Part shown: positions 16,675-25,500 of the stretch, piece after piece
Layout: each line of letters begins with the position of its first letter
Numbering within the stretch: position 1 is the first letter of the stretch
From: JBFLYN01 sp040756655
GTDB lineage: Bacteria; Bacillota; Sulfobacillia; UBA8153
Direction: 5' to 3'
DNA: 39,551 bases
Assembly (NCBI GenBank): GCA_040756655.1
Contig: JBFLYN010000032.1
Location: 1 to 39,551 of the forward strand
The notes under the pieces: generated by a model
Told to the model about the DNA's origin: nothing
What the model saw: only the letters and a program-made list of their open reading frames with translations
Database searches by the model: none
Made by a program: the position numbers and the translations under genes

Positions 16675-17427
16675 ATGCCGTTTCACATTGCCGTGGCAGG
16701 CAAGGGAGGAACCGGCAAGACCACGCTGGCGGCGCTGACCATACGCCACCTGGCCGAACGAGGGCTGGGACCGGTGTTGGCGGTGGACGCTGATGCCAAC
16801 TCCAACCTCAACGAGGCCCTGGGCCTGGAGGTCGGTGGCACCATCGCCGACCTTTTGGCGGGCATCAAGGACAGCCGCAGCATTCCCGCGGGCATGACCA
16901 AGGACATGTACATCGAGTACCGTCTCAATACGGTCATGGCCGAGGGCAAGCACGTCGATCTGTTGGTCATGGGCGGTCCGGAAGGCCCGGGTTGCTACTG
17001 CTTCCCCAATGATATCTTGAAGCGCTATGTCCAGCGCCTGGCCGCCAACTACCGCTACCTGGTCATGGACAACGAGGCCGGGTTAGAGCACTTGAGCCGG
17101 CGCATCGCCCAGGACGTGGACATTCTCCTGGTCACTAGCGATGCCACCGCCCGGGGCGTCCGCTCGGCCGGACGGGTCAGGGCCCTGGTGGATTCGCTGC
17201 AAACGGGAGTAGGACGCATGTACCTGGTGTTAACCCGCGCGGGCGCGACGGAAGTCGACAGGCTCCGGGGCGAGATCGATGCCACCGGCCTGGAACTGGC
17301 CGGTACCATCCCTCTCGACCCCCTGGTGGCTGAGCATGACCTGGAGGGCAAGCCCCTGTTTGACCTGCCGCCTGGGTCTTTGGCCGTGGGCGCCGTACAG
17401 CAGTTGTTAAACCGCGTGATTGCATAG
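16675..17427 (+). CDS. cooC: CODH nickel-insertion ATPase
   Basis: CooC-type P-loop ATPases deliver nickel to the C-cluster of CODH (the close relative AcsF serves the ACS A-cluster). The 250-residue protein has the deviant Walker A GKGGTGKTT at residues 9-17, an Asp-rich switch (LAVDADANSNL), the C107-x-C109 nickel/zinc-binding pair in GPGCYCFPND, and VMDNEAGLEHLSRR. These fit MinD-like CooC/AcsF proteins. AGTGAAAGGAGAC precedes the ATG. Sequence alone does not say whether AcsA or AcsB is its main client; the operon holds only one such gene, so it may serve both. Confidence 0.92.
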   Translation: MPFHIAVAGKGGTGKTTLAALTIRHLAERGLGPVLAVDADANSNLNEALGLEVGGTIADLLAGIKDSRSIPAGMTKDMYIEYRLNTVMAEGKHVDLLVMGGPEGPGCYCFPNDILKRYVQRLAANYRYLVMDNEAGLEHLSRRIAQDVDILLVTSDATARGVRSAGRVRALVDSLQTGVGRMYLVLTRAGATEVDRLRGEIDATGLELAGTIPLDPLVAEHDLEGKPLFDLPPGSLAVGAVQQLLNRVIA

Positions 17428-17460
17428 AGGGTAGCCTCTACAGGAAAGGAGCAGAGGAGG

Positions 17461-18429
17461 ATGCCTGTGGAAGTCGTCAAGGAACGCTACTCCAGCCGGG
17501 TGGGAGAGGTCGTGCTGGGGGCCACCGCCGCTGAAGGCGGTACCCGTTCGCACACCATCACCGTGGGTGGAGACAGCACCATGCCGTTTTTGCAGTTTGA
17601 GGGCGAGGTACCCAACCGCCCGGTGGTGGCCATGGAAGTGGTGGACCGGGTACCCGAGTGGAACCCTTCACTCAAGGCGGCCATCGGCGATGTTATATCC
17701 GATGCGGCAGCCTGGGCCAAAAAGTGCGTGGAGGAGTTCGGGGCCGACCTGATCTTTGTGCGGTTGCAGTCGGCCGATCCGGACCTGGGCGATGCCACAC
17801 CGGAGCAATGTGCCGCCACCGTCAAGGCCATCCTCGGGGCCGTGGGCGTGCCCCTTATCGTGGTGGGTTCGGGCAATGACGAAAAGGATAACCAGGTGCT
17901 CCCGTACGTGGCCGAGGCGGCGGCGGGAGAAAACCTCCTCATCGGCACCGCCACCCAGGAAAACTACAAGACCCTGACGGCCGCGTGCATGGTGCACAAG
18001 CACTGCATCATCGCCCTTTCGCCCATTGACATCAACATCTGCAAGCAGCTGAACATCCTCATCAACGAGATGAACCTGCCGCTCAGCCGCATCGTCAGCG
18101 ATCCGACCACCGGTGCCCTGGGTTACGGCATCGAGTACACGTATTCCATCATGGAGCGCGCGCGGCTGGGTGCCCTGGGCGGCGACCGCATGCTGGCCGT
18201 GCCGGTTTTGTGCACCGTCGGTTACGAGGCCTGGCGGGCCAAGGAAGCCAATGCCGGGGAAGACGAATTCCCTCACTGGGGCGATCAGGCTGAACGAGCC
18301 GTCATGTGGGAAGCGGTGACGGCCACTGCCCTGTTACAGGCCGGGGCCCACATCCTGGTCATGCGGCACCCCCAGGCCGTGCGCATGGTCCGAAAGCACA
18401 TCGGCGACATGATGGTGTCCAACGCGTAA
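17461..18429 (+). CDS. acsD: Corrinoid iron-sulfur protein small (beta) subunit
   Basis: This is the second subunit of the CFeSP heterodimer, a TIM barrel that helps to hold the corrinoid and docks AcsE. The 322-residue protein shows TITVGGDSTMPFLQFEG near the N-terminus, IFVRLQSADPDLGDATPEQ, VVGSGNDEKDNQVLPYVAEA, LSPIDINICKQLNILI and RIVSDPTTGALGYGIEY, all standard for the family. AGGAAAGGAGCAGAGG precedes the ATG. About 110 gene-free bases separate it from acsE. Confidence 0.95.
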   Translation: MPVEVVKERYSSRVGEVVLGATAAEGGTRSHTITVGGDSTMPFLQFEGEVPNRPVVAMEVVDRVPEWNPSLKAAIGDVISDAAAWAKKCVEEFGADLIFVRLQSADPDLGDATPEQCAATVKAILGAVGVPLIVVGSGNDEKDNQVLPYVAEAAAGENLLIGTATQENYKTLTAACMVHKHCIIALSPIDINICKQLNILINEMNLPLSRIVSDPTTGALGYGIEYTYSIMERARLGALGGDRMLAVPVLCTVGYEAWRAKEANAGEDEFPHWGDQAERAVMWEAVTATALLQAGAHILVMRHPQAVRMVRKHIGDMMVSNA

Positions 18430-18537
18430 GGCAGGGTCCGGAGCCGCCGCGGCTTGCGTGAGCGTTCGGCAGAGAGCCCGGCACTCCGGCCCTTCCCTGG
18501 CTCATGACCCCATACTCACCCAGGGAGGCGATTTATA

Positions 18538-19332
18538 GTGATCCTCATCGGCGAACGCATCAACGGTATGTTCAAGGACATCCGCCGGGCCGTCAAGGAC
18601 CGGGATCCCCGGCCCGTACACGAGTGGGCGGTCAAACAGACCCGGGCCGGCGCCGACTACCTGGATATCAACGTGGGCCCGGCCTCGGCCGACCCGGTCG
18701 GGGCCATGCGCTGGCTGGTTACCACGGCTCAAGAAGCCAGCGACCTGCCGCTGTGCCTGGATTCCACCAACTACGATGCCATCGAGGCGGGCCTTGAGCT
18801 CTGCAAAAGGCCTGCCCTGATCAACTCCTGCCCAGCCGAACGGGTCAAGGTGGAGCGGGTCTTCCCCATGGCCTGCAGGTTCGGCGCCAGCCTCATCGGG
18901 CTGACCATGGACGAAAAGGGCATCCCCAAGGATGCCGAGTCCCGCTCGGCGCTGGCCATGGAACTGGTGGCCGCTGCCGACGAGTTCGGATTGCCCCTGG
19001 AGGACCTGTTCATCGACCCGCTCATCCTGCCGGTCAACGTGGCGCAGGACCATGCCGTGGAAGTGCTCAACACCATCCGCACAGTGAAGATGCTGTCCAG
19101 CCCGCCGCCCAAGACGGTGCTGGGACTGTCCAACGTATCTCAAAAGGCCGTGGACCGCTCGCTCATTAACCGCATTTACCTGGTCATGGCCATGGAGGCC
19201 GGGCTGGACGCGGCCATCGTTGACGTGGACGACGAAGAACTCATGAATGCAGTGGCCACAGCGCGAATCCTGCTCAACCAAGAGATCTACGCCGACTCCT
19301 ACCTCAAGGTCTTCAAGGGCCGGGGCAGATAA
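18538..19332 (+). CDS. acsE: 5-methyltetrahydrofolate:corrinoid protein methyltransferase
   Basis: AcsE transfers the N5 methyl group of methyl-THF to Co(I) of the CFeSP. The 264-residue protein has the family start MILIGERINGMFKDIRRAV, the pterin-binding LDINVGPASADPV, the LCLDSTNYDAIEAG strand, GLTMDEKGIPKD, and TVLGLSNVSQ with the Asn that hydrogen-bonds N5 of the pterin. It agrees with Moorella MeTr over its whole length. The start is a GTG at 18538 preceded by GGGAGG. The electron-transfer genes begin 30 bases after its stop, so methyl supply and methyl transfer are in one transcript. Confidence 0.95.
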   Translation: MILIGERINGMFKDIRRAVKDRDPRPVHEWAVKQTRAGADYLDINVGPASADPVGAMRWLVTTAQEASDLPLCLDSTNYDAIEAGLELCKRPALINSCPAERVKVERVFPMACRFGASLIGLTMDEKGIPKDAESRSALAMELVAAADEFGLPLEDLFIDPLILPVNVAQDHAVEVLNTIRTVKMLSSPPPKTVLGLSNVSQKAVDRSLINRIYLVMAMEAGLDAAIVDVDDEELMNAVATARILLNQEIYADSYLKVFKGRGR

Positions 19333-19362
19333 CGGTGGGCGACTGCAGAAGGAGGCAGTCCC

Positions 19363-20394
19363 ATGGTTAAACAACGCGTTCTGGTGCTGGGGGGCGGGGT
19401 GGCGGGCTTGGCCGCTGCCCTGTACCTGGACCGCCGCTCCCACGACGTGACGTTGCTGGAGGCCACGTCCCAAGTGGGGGGGCGGGCCGCCCGGTACGCC
19501 TGCAAGGCCACAGATCGCTGCCTGGGGTGCGGCGTGTGCCTGGTCTCGGACCTGGTGGAGGAGATCAGGACGTCGGGAGTGACCATCCAACTCGAGGCAC
19601 GGCTGGAGCGGCTGGACGAATCCCCGGAGGGCCTGTCCGCCTGGGTGCGGCACGGCGATTCCAGCTTGACTTTGCTGAAATGCTCAGCGGTGCTGGTGGC
19701 CACGGGCATGCAGCCTTTTGAGCCGGCCCGCCTGCCCGACCTGGGCTACGGCCGGGTGCCCGGGGTCGTGGGGGCCAGCGAGCTAGAGGAGCAGCTGCGC
19801 TCGGGCGGTGGCTTTAGCCGCAACGGCCGCCCGGTGCGCCGGGTAGCGTTTTTGCAGTGCGCGGGCTCGCGCAACCTGCAGCTGGGCGCCAACTATTGTT
19901 CCGAGGTATGCTGCAAGTATGCGCTCAGGCTGGCGCTTTGGCTTTTGGAGGAGAACCCCGGCACTGAGATCACCATGTTCTACATGGACCTGCAGACGCA
20001 CGGCCGCGGCTTCGACGAGGTCTACCGGCAGGCGGCCGCCCGGGTGCGGCTGGTACAGGGAGTGCCCACCGAGGTCAAGGCCCTGGACGGGGACGGTCTG
20101 CTGGTGAAATACGAGGATGTCTGGAACTCCCGGGTGGCCTACGGCGAGTTTGACGCGCTGGTGCTTTCCCAGGGTATCCGGCCCGGGCGGGACACGGCGG
20201 GACTGTGCCGCATCCTGCAGGTAAACGGCGATGCCCACGGGTTTTTCGCCGCCGGGAGTTCCGGCCGGACCAACCGGCCCGGCATATACGTGGCTGGCTC
20301 GGCCCGGGGTCCGGCCAGCATCGCCCAGTGTGTGGCCCAGGCCCGGGCCGCTGCCGCTGAAGTCGCCACGGCGCTGGAGGTGGAAGGCGCATGA
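19363..20394 (+). CDS. HdrA-like flavoprotein, short form
   Basis: A 343-residue FAD protein related to the middle of HdrA. It has the dinucleotide motif GGGVAG (residues 10-15), then a cysteine cluster C47, C53, C56 and C59 (DRCLGCGVC), and the HdrA landmark AFLQCAGSRNLQLG followed by YCSEVCCKYALRLAL. A C-terminal GIYVAGSARGPASIAQCVAQA closes the FAD fold. It lacks the N-terminal HdrA domain and the C-terminal ferredoxin domain. Its stop overlaps the next gene's ATG, and that product supplies a ferredoxin tail, so the two together look like a split HdrA. Probable role: flavin-based electron transfer in the Hdr/MetVF complex. Confidence 0.75.
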   Translation: MVKQRVLVLGGGVAGLAAALYLDRRSHDVTLLEATSQVGGRAARYACKATDRCLGCGVCLVSDLVEEIRTSGVTIQLEARLERLDESPEGLSAWVRHGDSSLTLLKCSAVLVATGMQPFEPARLPDLGYGRVPGVVGASELEEQLRSGGGFSRNGRPVRRVAFLQCAGSRNLQLGANYCSEVCCKYALRLALWLLEENPGTEITMFYMDLQTHGRGFDEVYRQAAARVRLVQGVPTEVKALDGDGLLVKYEDVWNSRVAYGEFDALVLSQGIRPGRDTAGLCRILQVNGDAHGFFAAGSSGRTNRPGIYVAGSARGPASIAQCVAQARAAAAEVATALEVEGA

Positions 20395-21659
20395 TTCAGC
20401 CGCGTGGTCACGTTTGCATCATCGGGGCCGGGCCGGCCGGACTTTCCGTCGCCGGGCTGCTGGCCCAAGCTGGCATAGACGTGACCCTTTTGGAGAAGGA
20501 AGAACGGCCGGGAGGGCGCCTCAACGTGTTGGCCGCCTTGTACGGACCTTCCAGCTACGCCAAGGAGCTGCGCACCAGTCTCCTGGCAGCCCTGGACCTC
20601 CCCGGGGTGACCCTGGTAACAGGTGCCCGGGTGGAGGGCATCGCCGGCAGCCCGTGCGCCTACACGGTCAGGGTCAACAATGGCGAACTCGCTGCCGCCG
20701 CCGTGGTGGTGGCCACCGGGTACGCCACCCAGTACCGGCCCGAGGACCACGGTTTGGCCCTGGGCGCCGGGGTGTACAGTCTTTCCGGACTGTGCAGCGA
20801 GCTGAGGCGGCCCACCCGCGACCTGGTCCCGACCTGGCGGGGCCGCCGGGTCGGGCTGGTGGTGGATGTGTCCACCACTGACTCCAAGGTGTTCAGCGCC
20901 GCCGCGCTCAGGCTAGCGCTGGAGCTCAAAAGACGCCTGGCCTGTGAACCTTATGTTTTCTGCCGTGATGTGAAGGTGGCCGGAGCGGGATTAGAAGAGC
21001 TGTACGGCGAGGCCCGGCGGGAAGGTGTGACTTTTGTCAAGCACGAGGGGAAGGCACCGACATTTATCCCCAGCACCGCGGGGTTCGTGGCCCGGCTGCA
21101 CCTTCCGTCCTTGGGCGACCCGGTGGGGCCGGCCCCGATTGAACTCCCCCTGGATCTCCTGGTGCTGGATGAAGCGGTGGTCCCGGCCGGCGGGTTCGAC
21201 CAACTCAGCGGGTACCTGGGCATACGCCTGGCCCGCCGGGGGAGGCACGCGGGCCAATTCTACGGCGACGATAACCTGCGGCTGCTGGGCACCGGCACCG
21301 ACCGATCCGGGATCTTCGTGTGCGGGGGAGCCCAGAGCGATTCCGACCTAGAAGATACCCTGGCCAGCGCCGCCCAGGCCGCTGCCGACGTTATGAGCTT
21401 TTTGGAGACACCGGCGGAAGTGCGGGCCGAGGTGGTCGTGGCCAAGTGCGCTCGCTGCCTGACGTGTGTGCGGATTTGCCCGTACCATGCCATCGCCATC
21501 GAGTACTACCGGGAAGCGCAGAAGGCGGCGGCCACCATCGACGACATGGCCTGCCGGGGCTGCGGTGCGTGCGTAGCGGCGTGCCCGGCCCGGGCCATCG
21601 AGCTGGTGGAACTGGCCGACAGTGAGCTGGTGGCCGAGCTGGGAGGTGTGGCCATATGA
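20391..21659 (+). CDS. HdrA-like flavoprotein with C-terminal 2x[4Fe-4S] domain
   Basis: A 422-residue protein with an N-terminal FAD motif GAGPAG (about residues 12-17) and LLEKEERPGGRLNVLA, a second nucleotide-binding fold, and FVCGGAQSDSDLEDTLASA near the end of the flavin domain. The tail has two 4Fe-4S clusters: C353, C356, C359, C363 and C388, C391, C394, C398. It lacks the HdrA CCG-like QCAGSRD/YCSSVCC stretch that its partner just upstream has. ATGA overlaps join it to both neighbours, which suggests translational coupling and equal amounts. It is best seen as the second half of a split HdrA unit. The substrate-side partner is not clear from sequence. Confidence 0.7.
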   Translation: MIQPRGHVCIIGAGPAGLSVAGLLAQAGIDVTLLEKEERPGGRLNVLAALYGPSSYAKELRTSLLAALDLPGVTLVTGARVEGIAGSPCAYTVRVNNGELAAAAVVVATGYATQYRPEDHGLALGAGVYSLSGLCSELRRPTRDLVPTWRGRRVGLVVDVSTTDSKVFSAAALRLALELKRRLACEPYVFCRDVKVAGAGLEELYGEARREGVTFVKHEGKAPTFIPSTAGFVARLHLPSLGDPVGPAPIELPLDLLVLDEAVVPAGGFDQLSGYLGIRLARRGRHAGQFYGDDNLRLLGTGTDRSGIFVCGGAQSDSDLEDTLASAAQAAADVMSFLETPAEVRAEVVVAKCARCLTCVRICPYHAIAIEYYREAQKAAATIDDMACRGCGACVAACPARAIELVELADSELVAELGGVAI

Positions 21660-22087
21660 GCGTGGCTCCTCGTTTGCAGCCTGTACGGGTGACGGCATTT
21701 TGCTGCCGCCGCTCGGCGGAGAGGGCGGCGGCCGAAGCCCGGGTCCTGGGGCTGGACGTGCCTGGCTTGAACCTGGTGAGCGTGCCTTGTTCCGGCCGGG
21801 TGGACGTGCTTCACCTCCTAAAGGCCTTTGAGGCCGGCGCCGACGGCGTACTGGTCATGGGATGTTACGAAGACGCCTGCGAGTTTCTACGCGGAAACAT
21901 CCTGGCGGGACGGCGCGTGGAGTATGCCCAGAAGCTTCTGGCCGAGGCCGGGCTGGAACCAGGCCGGCTGGCCATGATCCATGTATCGCCCGCTTCGCCG
22001 CACCGGTTTGCCAGGACCGTAAGGGAAATGTTTGACAAGCTGCATGTACTCGGGCCCCGCGGGGCCGCCGGGAGGGACGGAGAGTGA
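21656..22087 (+). CDS. MvhD-like protein lacking one N-terminal cysteine
   Basis: A 143-residue MvhD/FlpD-family protein, normally a 2Fe-2S electron conduit to HdrA. The core is kept: VSVPCSGRVDVLHLLKAFEAGADGVLVMGCYEDACEF, split here as two runs (PCSGRVDVLHLLKAF and GADGVLVMGCYEDACEF), then the GN motif. At the N-terminus the usual CxWC is replaced by FCCRRSAE, so the second ligand Cys is an Arg although an adjacent Cys is present. The other MvhD copy at 27036 keeps FLCHWCSYAGAD. The changed site may bind a different cluster or none. It overlaps both neighbours by four bases (ATGA and GTGA). Confidence 0.75.
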   Translation: MSVAPRLQPVRVTAFCCRRSAERAAAEARVLGLDVPGLNLVSVPCSGRVDVLHLLKAFEAGADGVLVMGCYEDACEFLRGNILAGRRVEYAQKLLAEAGLEPGRLAMIHVSPASPHRFARTVREMFDKLHVLGPRGAAGRDGE

Positions 22088-22563
22088 GCGTCATGGAAGC
22101 CCAGGGAACTGCCATCCGCCGCCTGGATCCGCGCTTCAAGTACCGGGTGGCCGCCAGGCCGGGCGGTGAAAACATCAAGGCCTGTTTTGCCTGCGGCGTG
22201 TGCACTGCCGGCTGCCCGGTAGCCGAGATAGACGAAGCATACAACCCACGCCGCATCATCAGGCAAGTCCTGCTGGGACTGGAAGAGGAAGTATTGACGT
22301 CGGATTTGCTTTGGCTGTGCACCACTTGCTTTACCTGCTATGCCCACTGCCCGCAGGACGTCAAGTTCACCGATATCATGGGGGTCTTGCGCCAGATGGC
22401 CGTGGAACAAGGTTACGTGCACCCGACCTTTGTGGGCCGGCTGGAGGCCATGGATGAGCTCTGCCAGCGCCTCAGGCGCGACATGGCCCTCGTTTTGCTC
22501 AAGGAAAAGACCCAGGCCGGGGAGTTCGATGCGGCCCGAGTCTGGCCCCAGGTTGCCCGGTAA
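22084..22563 (+). CDS. hdrC: HdrC-like iron-sulfur protein
   Basis: A 159-residue protein with two classical 4Fe-4S motifs: C34, C37, C40, C44 (CFACGVCTAGCP) and C79, C82, C85, C89 (CTTCFTCYAHCP). This is the HdrC layout, and the helical middle (NPRRIIRQVLLGLEEEVL) is typical. HdrC normally pairs with HdrB, the CCG-domain subunit. No CCG pattern (CX31-39CCX35-36CxxC) is found in this window, so its acceptor must be another subunit here or encoded elsewhere. The GTG at 22084 overlaps the preceding stop; an ATG at 22093 is possible. The large HdrA fusion starts 24 bases downstream. Confidence 0.85.
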   Translation: MSVMEAQGTAIRRLDPRFKYRVAARPGGENIKACFACGVCTAGCPVAEIDEAYNPRRIIRQVLLGLEEEVLTSDLLWLCTTCFTCYAHCPQDVKFTDIMGVLRQMAVEQGYVHPTFVGRLEAMDELCQRLRRDMALVLLKEKTQAGEFDAARVWPQVAR

Positions 22564-22587
22564 CCTTCGGAACGGGAGGAGAAGCCA

Positions 22588-25500
22588 TTGACCCAACCTG
22601 CTAAGCCGAACGGCACCACCGGTGCGGCGCTGGTGATGGGGGCGGGCATCGCCGGGATGCAGACCGCGCTGGACCTGGCCGAGTCCGGTTTCTATGTCTA
22701 CTTGGTGGAGAAGTCCCCGTCCATCGGTGGCGTCATGGCCAGGCTGGACAAGACGTTTCCCACCAACGACTGCGCCATGTGCATCCTGTCGCCCAAGCTG
22801 GTGGAGTGCGGGCGTCACCTGAACATCGAGACCCTCACCAACGCCGAGGTGCTAAGCATCGACGGCGAACCGGGCCGTTTCCGGGTGAAGGTAGTCCAGC
22901 ATTCCCCGTATATAGACCGGTCGCGCTGCACCGGCTGCGGCGACTGTGAGAAAGCCTGCCCGGTCAGTGTCACCAACGAGTACGAGGGGGGCCTTATCCA
23001 GCGGAAGGCGGTGTTCCGTCCCTTCCCTCAGGCCTATCCCAACGCGTTTACCATCCAAAAGGCCGAGCGCCCGGGCTGCCAGGTTTCGTGCCCGGCGGGA
23101 GTGCATGCCCAGGGCTACGTGGCGCTGGTGCGCGACGGCAAGTTCAACGAGGCGGTGAACCTGGTCAAGCGGCATAACCCGCTGCCGGGCATCTGCGGGC
23201 GCGTGTGCCATCACCCCTGCGAGGCGGGCTGCCGCCGGGGAGTCCTGGACGAGCCGGTGGCCATCTGTCAGCTCAAGCGCTTCATCGCCGACTACGAAAA
23301 CCAGCACCCGGATGCCGGGCTCTTGCCGGTCCCGTCCGAGCCCCGCAGCGAGCGGGTGGCCATCGTGGGATCGGGTCCGGCCGGGCTCACTGCCGCCCAC
23401 TTCCTGGCCCTGGACGGGTACCAGGTGACCATATTCGAAGCCCTGCCGGTGGCCGGTGGCATGCTGGCCGTGGGCATCCCACCCTACCGCCTGCCCAAGG
23501 ATATCCTGAACACCGAGATCGCCGCCATCCAGCGGCTGGGCGTGGAGATCAGGACCAACACGGCCCTGGGCCGGGACTTCGACCTCTCCGATCTCAAAGA
23601 GCAGGGATACCGGGCGGTGTTCCTGGCCTTGGGCGCCCACCGCGACCAGAAACTGAACATCCCCGGTGAGGACGCAGGAGGCGTGTTGAGCGGCGTGGAG
23701 TTTCTGCGCGACTTCAACCTGGGCCGCCAGGTGCAGGTAGGGCAACACGTGGTCATCATCGGCGGCGGCAATGTGGCCATCGATGCCGCCCGCACCGCCC
23801 GGAGGTTGGGGTCCCAGTCGGTGACCATCGCCTACCGGCGGTCCCGCCAGGAAATGCCCGCGGCCGCCCACGAAGTCGAAGCCGCCCTGGCCGAAGGCAT
23901 CGGCATCGAGTTCCTCTCGGCGCCGGTGGAAGTGCTGACCCGGGACGGCCGGGTCCACGCTCTCCGCTGCCAGCGCATGGAGCTGGGACCACCCGACGCT
24001 TCCGGCCGCCGGCGCCCGGTCCCAGTGCCGGGGTCCGAATACGTAATTCCTGCTGATATTGTCATCGCCGCCATCGGCCAGGTGCCCGAGACGGACTTCC
24101 TGGCCCAGGGCGAGACCAAGTCCCTGGTGGGCCGCTGGAACCTCCTGGATGCCGACCGGGACACCCTGGCCACGCCCATCCCCGGCGTTTTCGCCGGCGG
24201 GGACGCGGTCACCGGGCCGGACACGGTCATCGAGGCCATCGCCGCCGGCCGCCGCGCAGCCGAATCCATTTGCCGGTACCTGCAGGGCGTGGACCTTCGG
24301 GGCGATCGGGACTTCTCCCGCCCTGAACTCACCGTGGGCAAGATCCCGTTGGCCCAGGCCACCCAGGGCCGCCAGCCCATGCCCGAACTGCCGGTGGACG
24401 CGCGCCTGGAGAGTTTCGTCGAAGTAGAGCTGGGCTTTTCCACCGAGCAGGCCGTGGCCGAAGCTGGTCGGTGCCTGGATTGCGGCATCTGCGCCGAGTG
24501 CCTAGAATGCGAACGGGCCTGCAAAGCCAAGGCAGTGGTCCACGACATGACCGAGACCGAGCGGGAACTGGAAGTAGGGGCCGTGGTGCTTAGCCCGGGG
24601 TTTGAGGCTTCAGATGCTTCGCGGCTTTTCCCCTTGGGCTACGGGCGGTTCCGCAACGTGGTCACCAGCGTGGAATTTGAGCGCATTCTTTCTGCATCCG
24701 GCCCCTACGAGGGCCACGTGGTGCGCCCCTCTGACCACCGGGTGCCCAAGCGCATTGCGTTCATCCAGTGCGCCGGTTCCCGGGATCTCAAGACCGGGGC
24801 AGGTTACTGCTCTTCCGTGTGCTGCATGTACGCCATCAAAGAGGCGGTCATCGCCAAGGAGCACTCCACCGAAGAACTGGACATCACCATCTTCTACATG
24901 GATATGCGGGCCTACGGCAAGGACTTTGAAAAGTACTACCTGCGCGCCCGGGACGAGCACGGTGTGAAGTTCGTCCGCGCCCGGGTATACGACGTCAGCG
25001 AGACCCCGCCCGGCAACCTGCTCTTGAGCTATGCCGCCGAGGAAGGCACCGTGGAAAAGGGCGAGTTCGACCTGGTGGTCCTCTCGGTTGGACTCCAACC
25101 CAGCCGGGACCTGGTGCAGCTGGCTTCTGCCACCGGTCTGGCCATGGACGAGTACGGGTACTTGCGGCCGTCCGGGCCTGAGCCGGTGAGCACGTCGCAT
25201 CCCGGCATCTTCGTGTCGGGCGCAGCCGCCTCGCCCAAGGACATACCGGAAACCGTGGTTGAGGCCAGTGCCGCCGCGGCGGCGGCCGCCGAGGTGCTGT
25301 CGCCCCAGCGGTGGAAGCTGGTGAAGGAGAAGGAATACCCACCCGAGCGGCCGGTGCAGAACCGGCGACCCCGCATCGGAGTGTTTGTGTGCCACTGCGG
25401 CATCAACATCGGCGGGGTGGTGCGCGTGCCCGAAGTGGTAGAATATGCCAGGGGCCTCCCCAACGTGGTCTACGCTGAGGAGAACCTATACACCTGCTCC

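Noticed and set aside
15103..16953. A 616-codon minus-strand open frame opposite the acsV-like gene and cooC
   Set aside because: It is the antisense of real, motif-bearing genes in GC-rich DNA. Its translation is His-, Gly- and Arg-rich with no family pattern, and there is no ribosome binding site.
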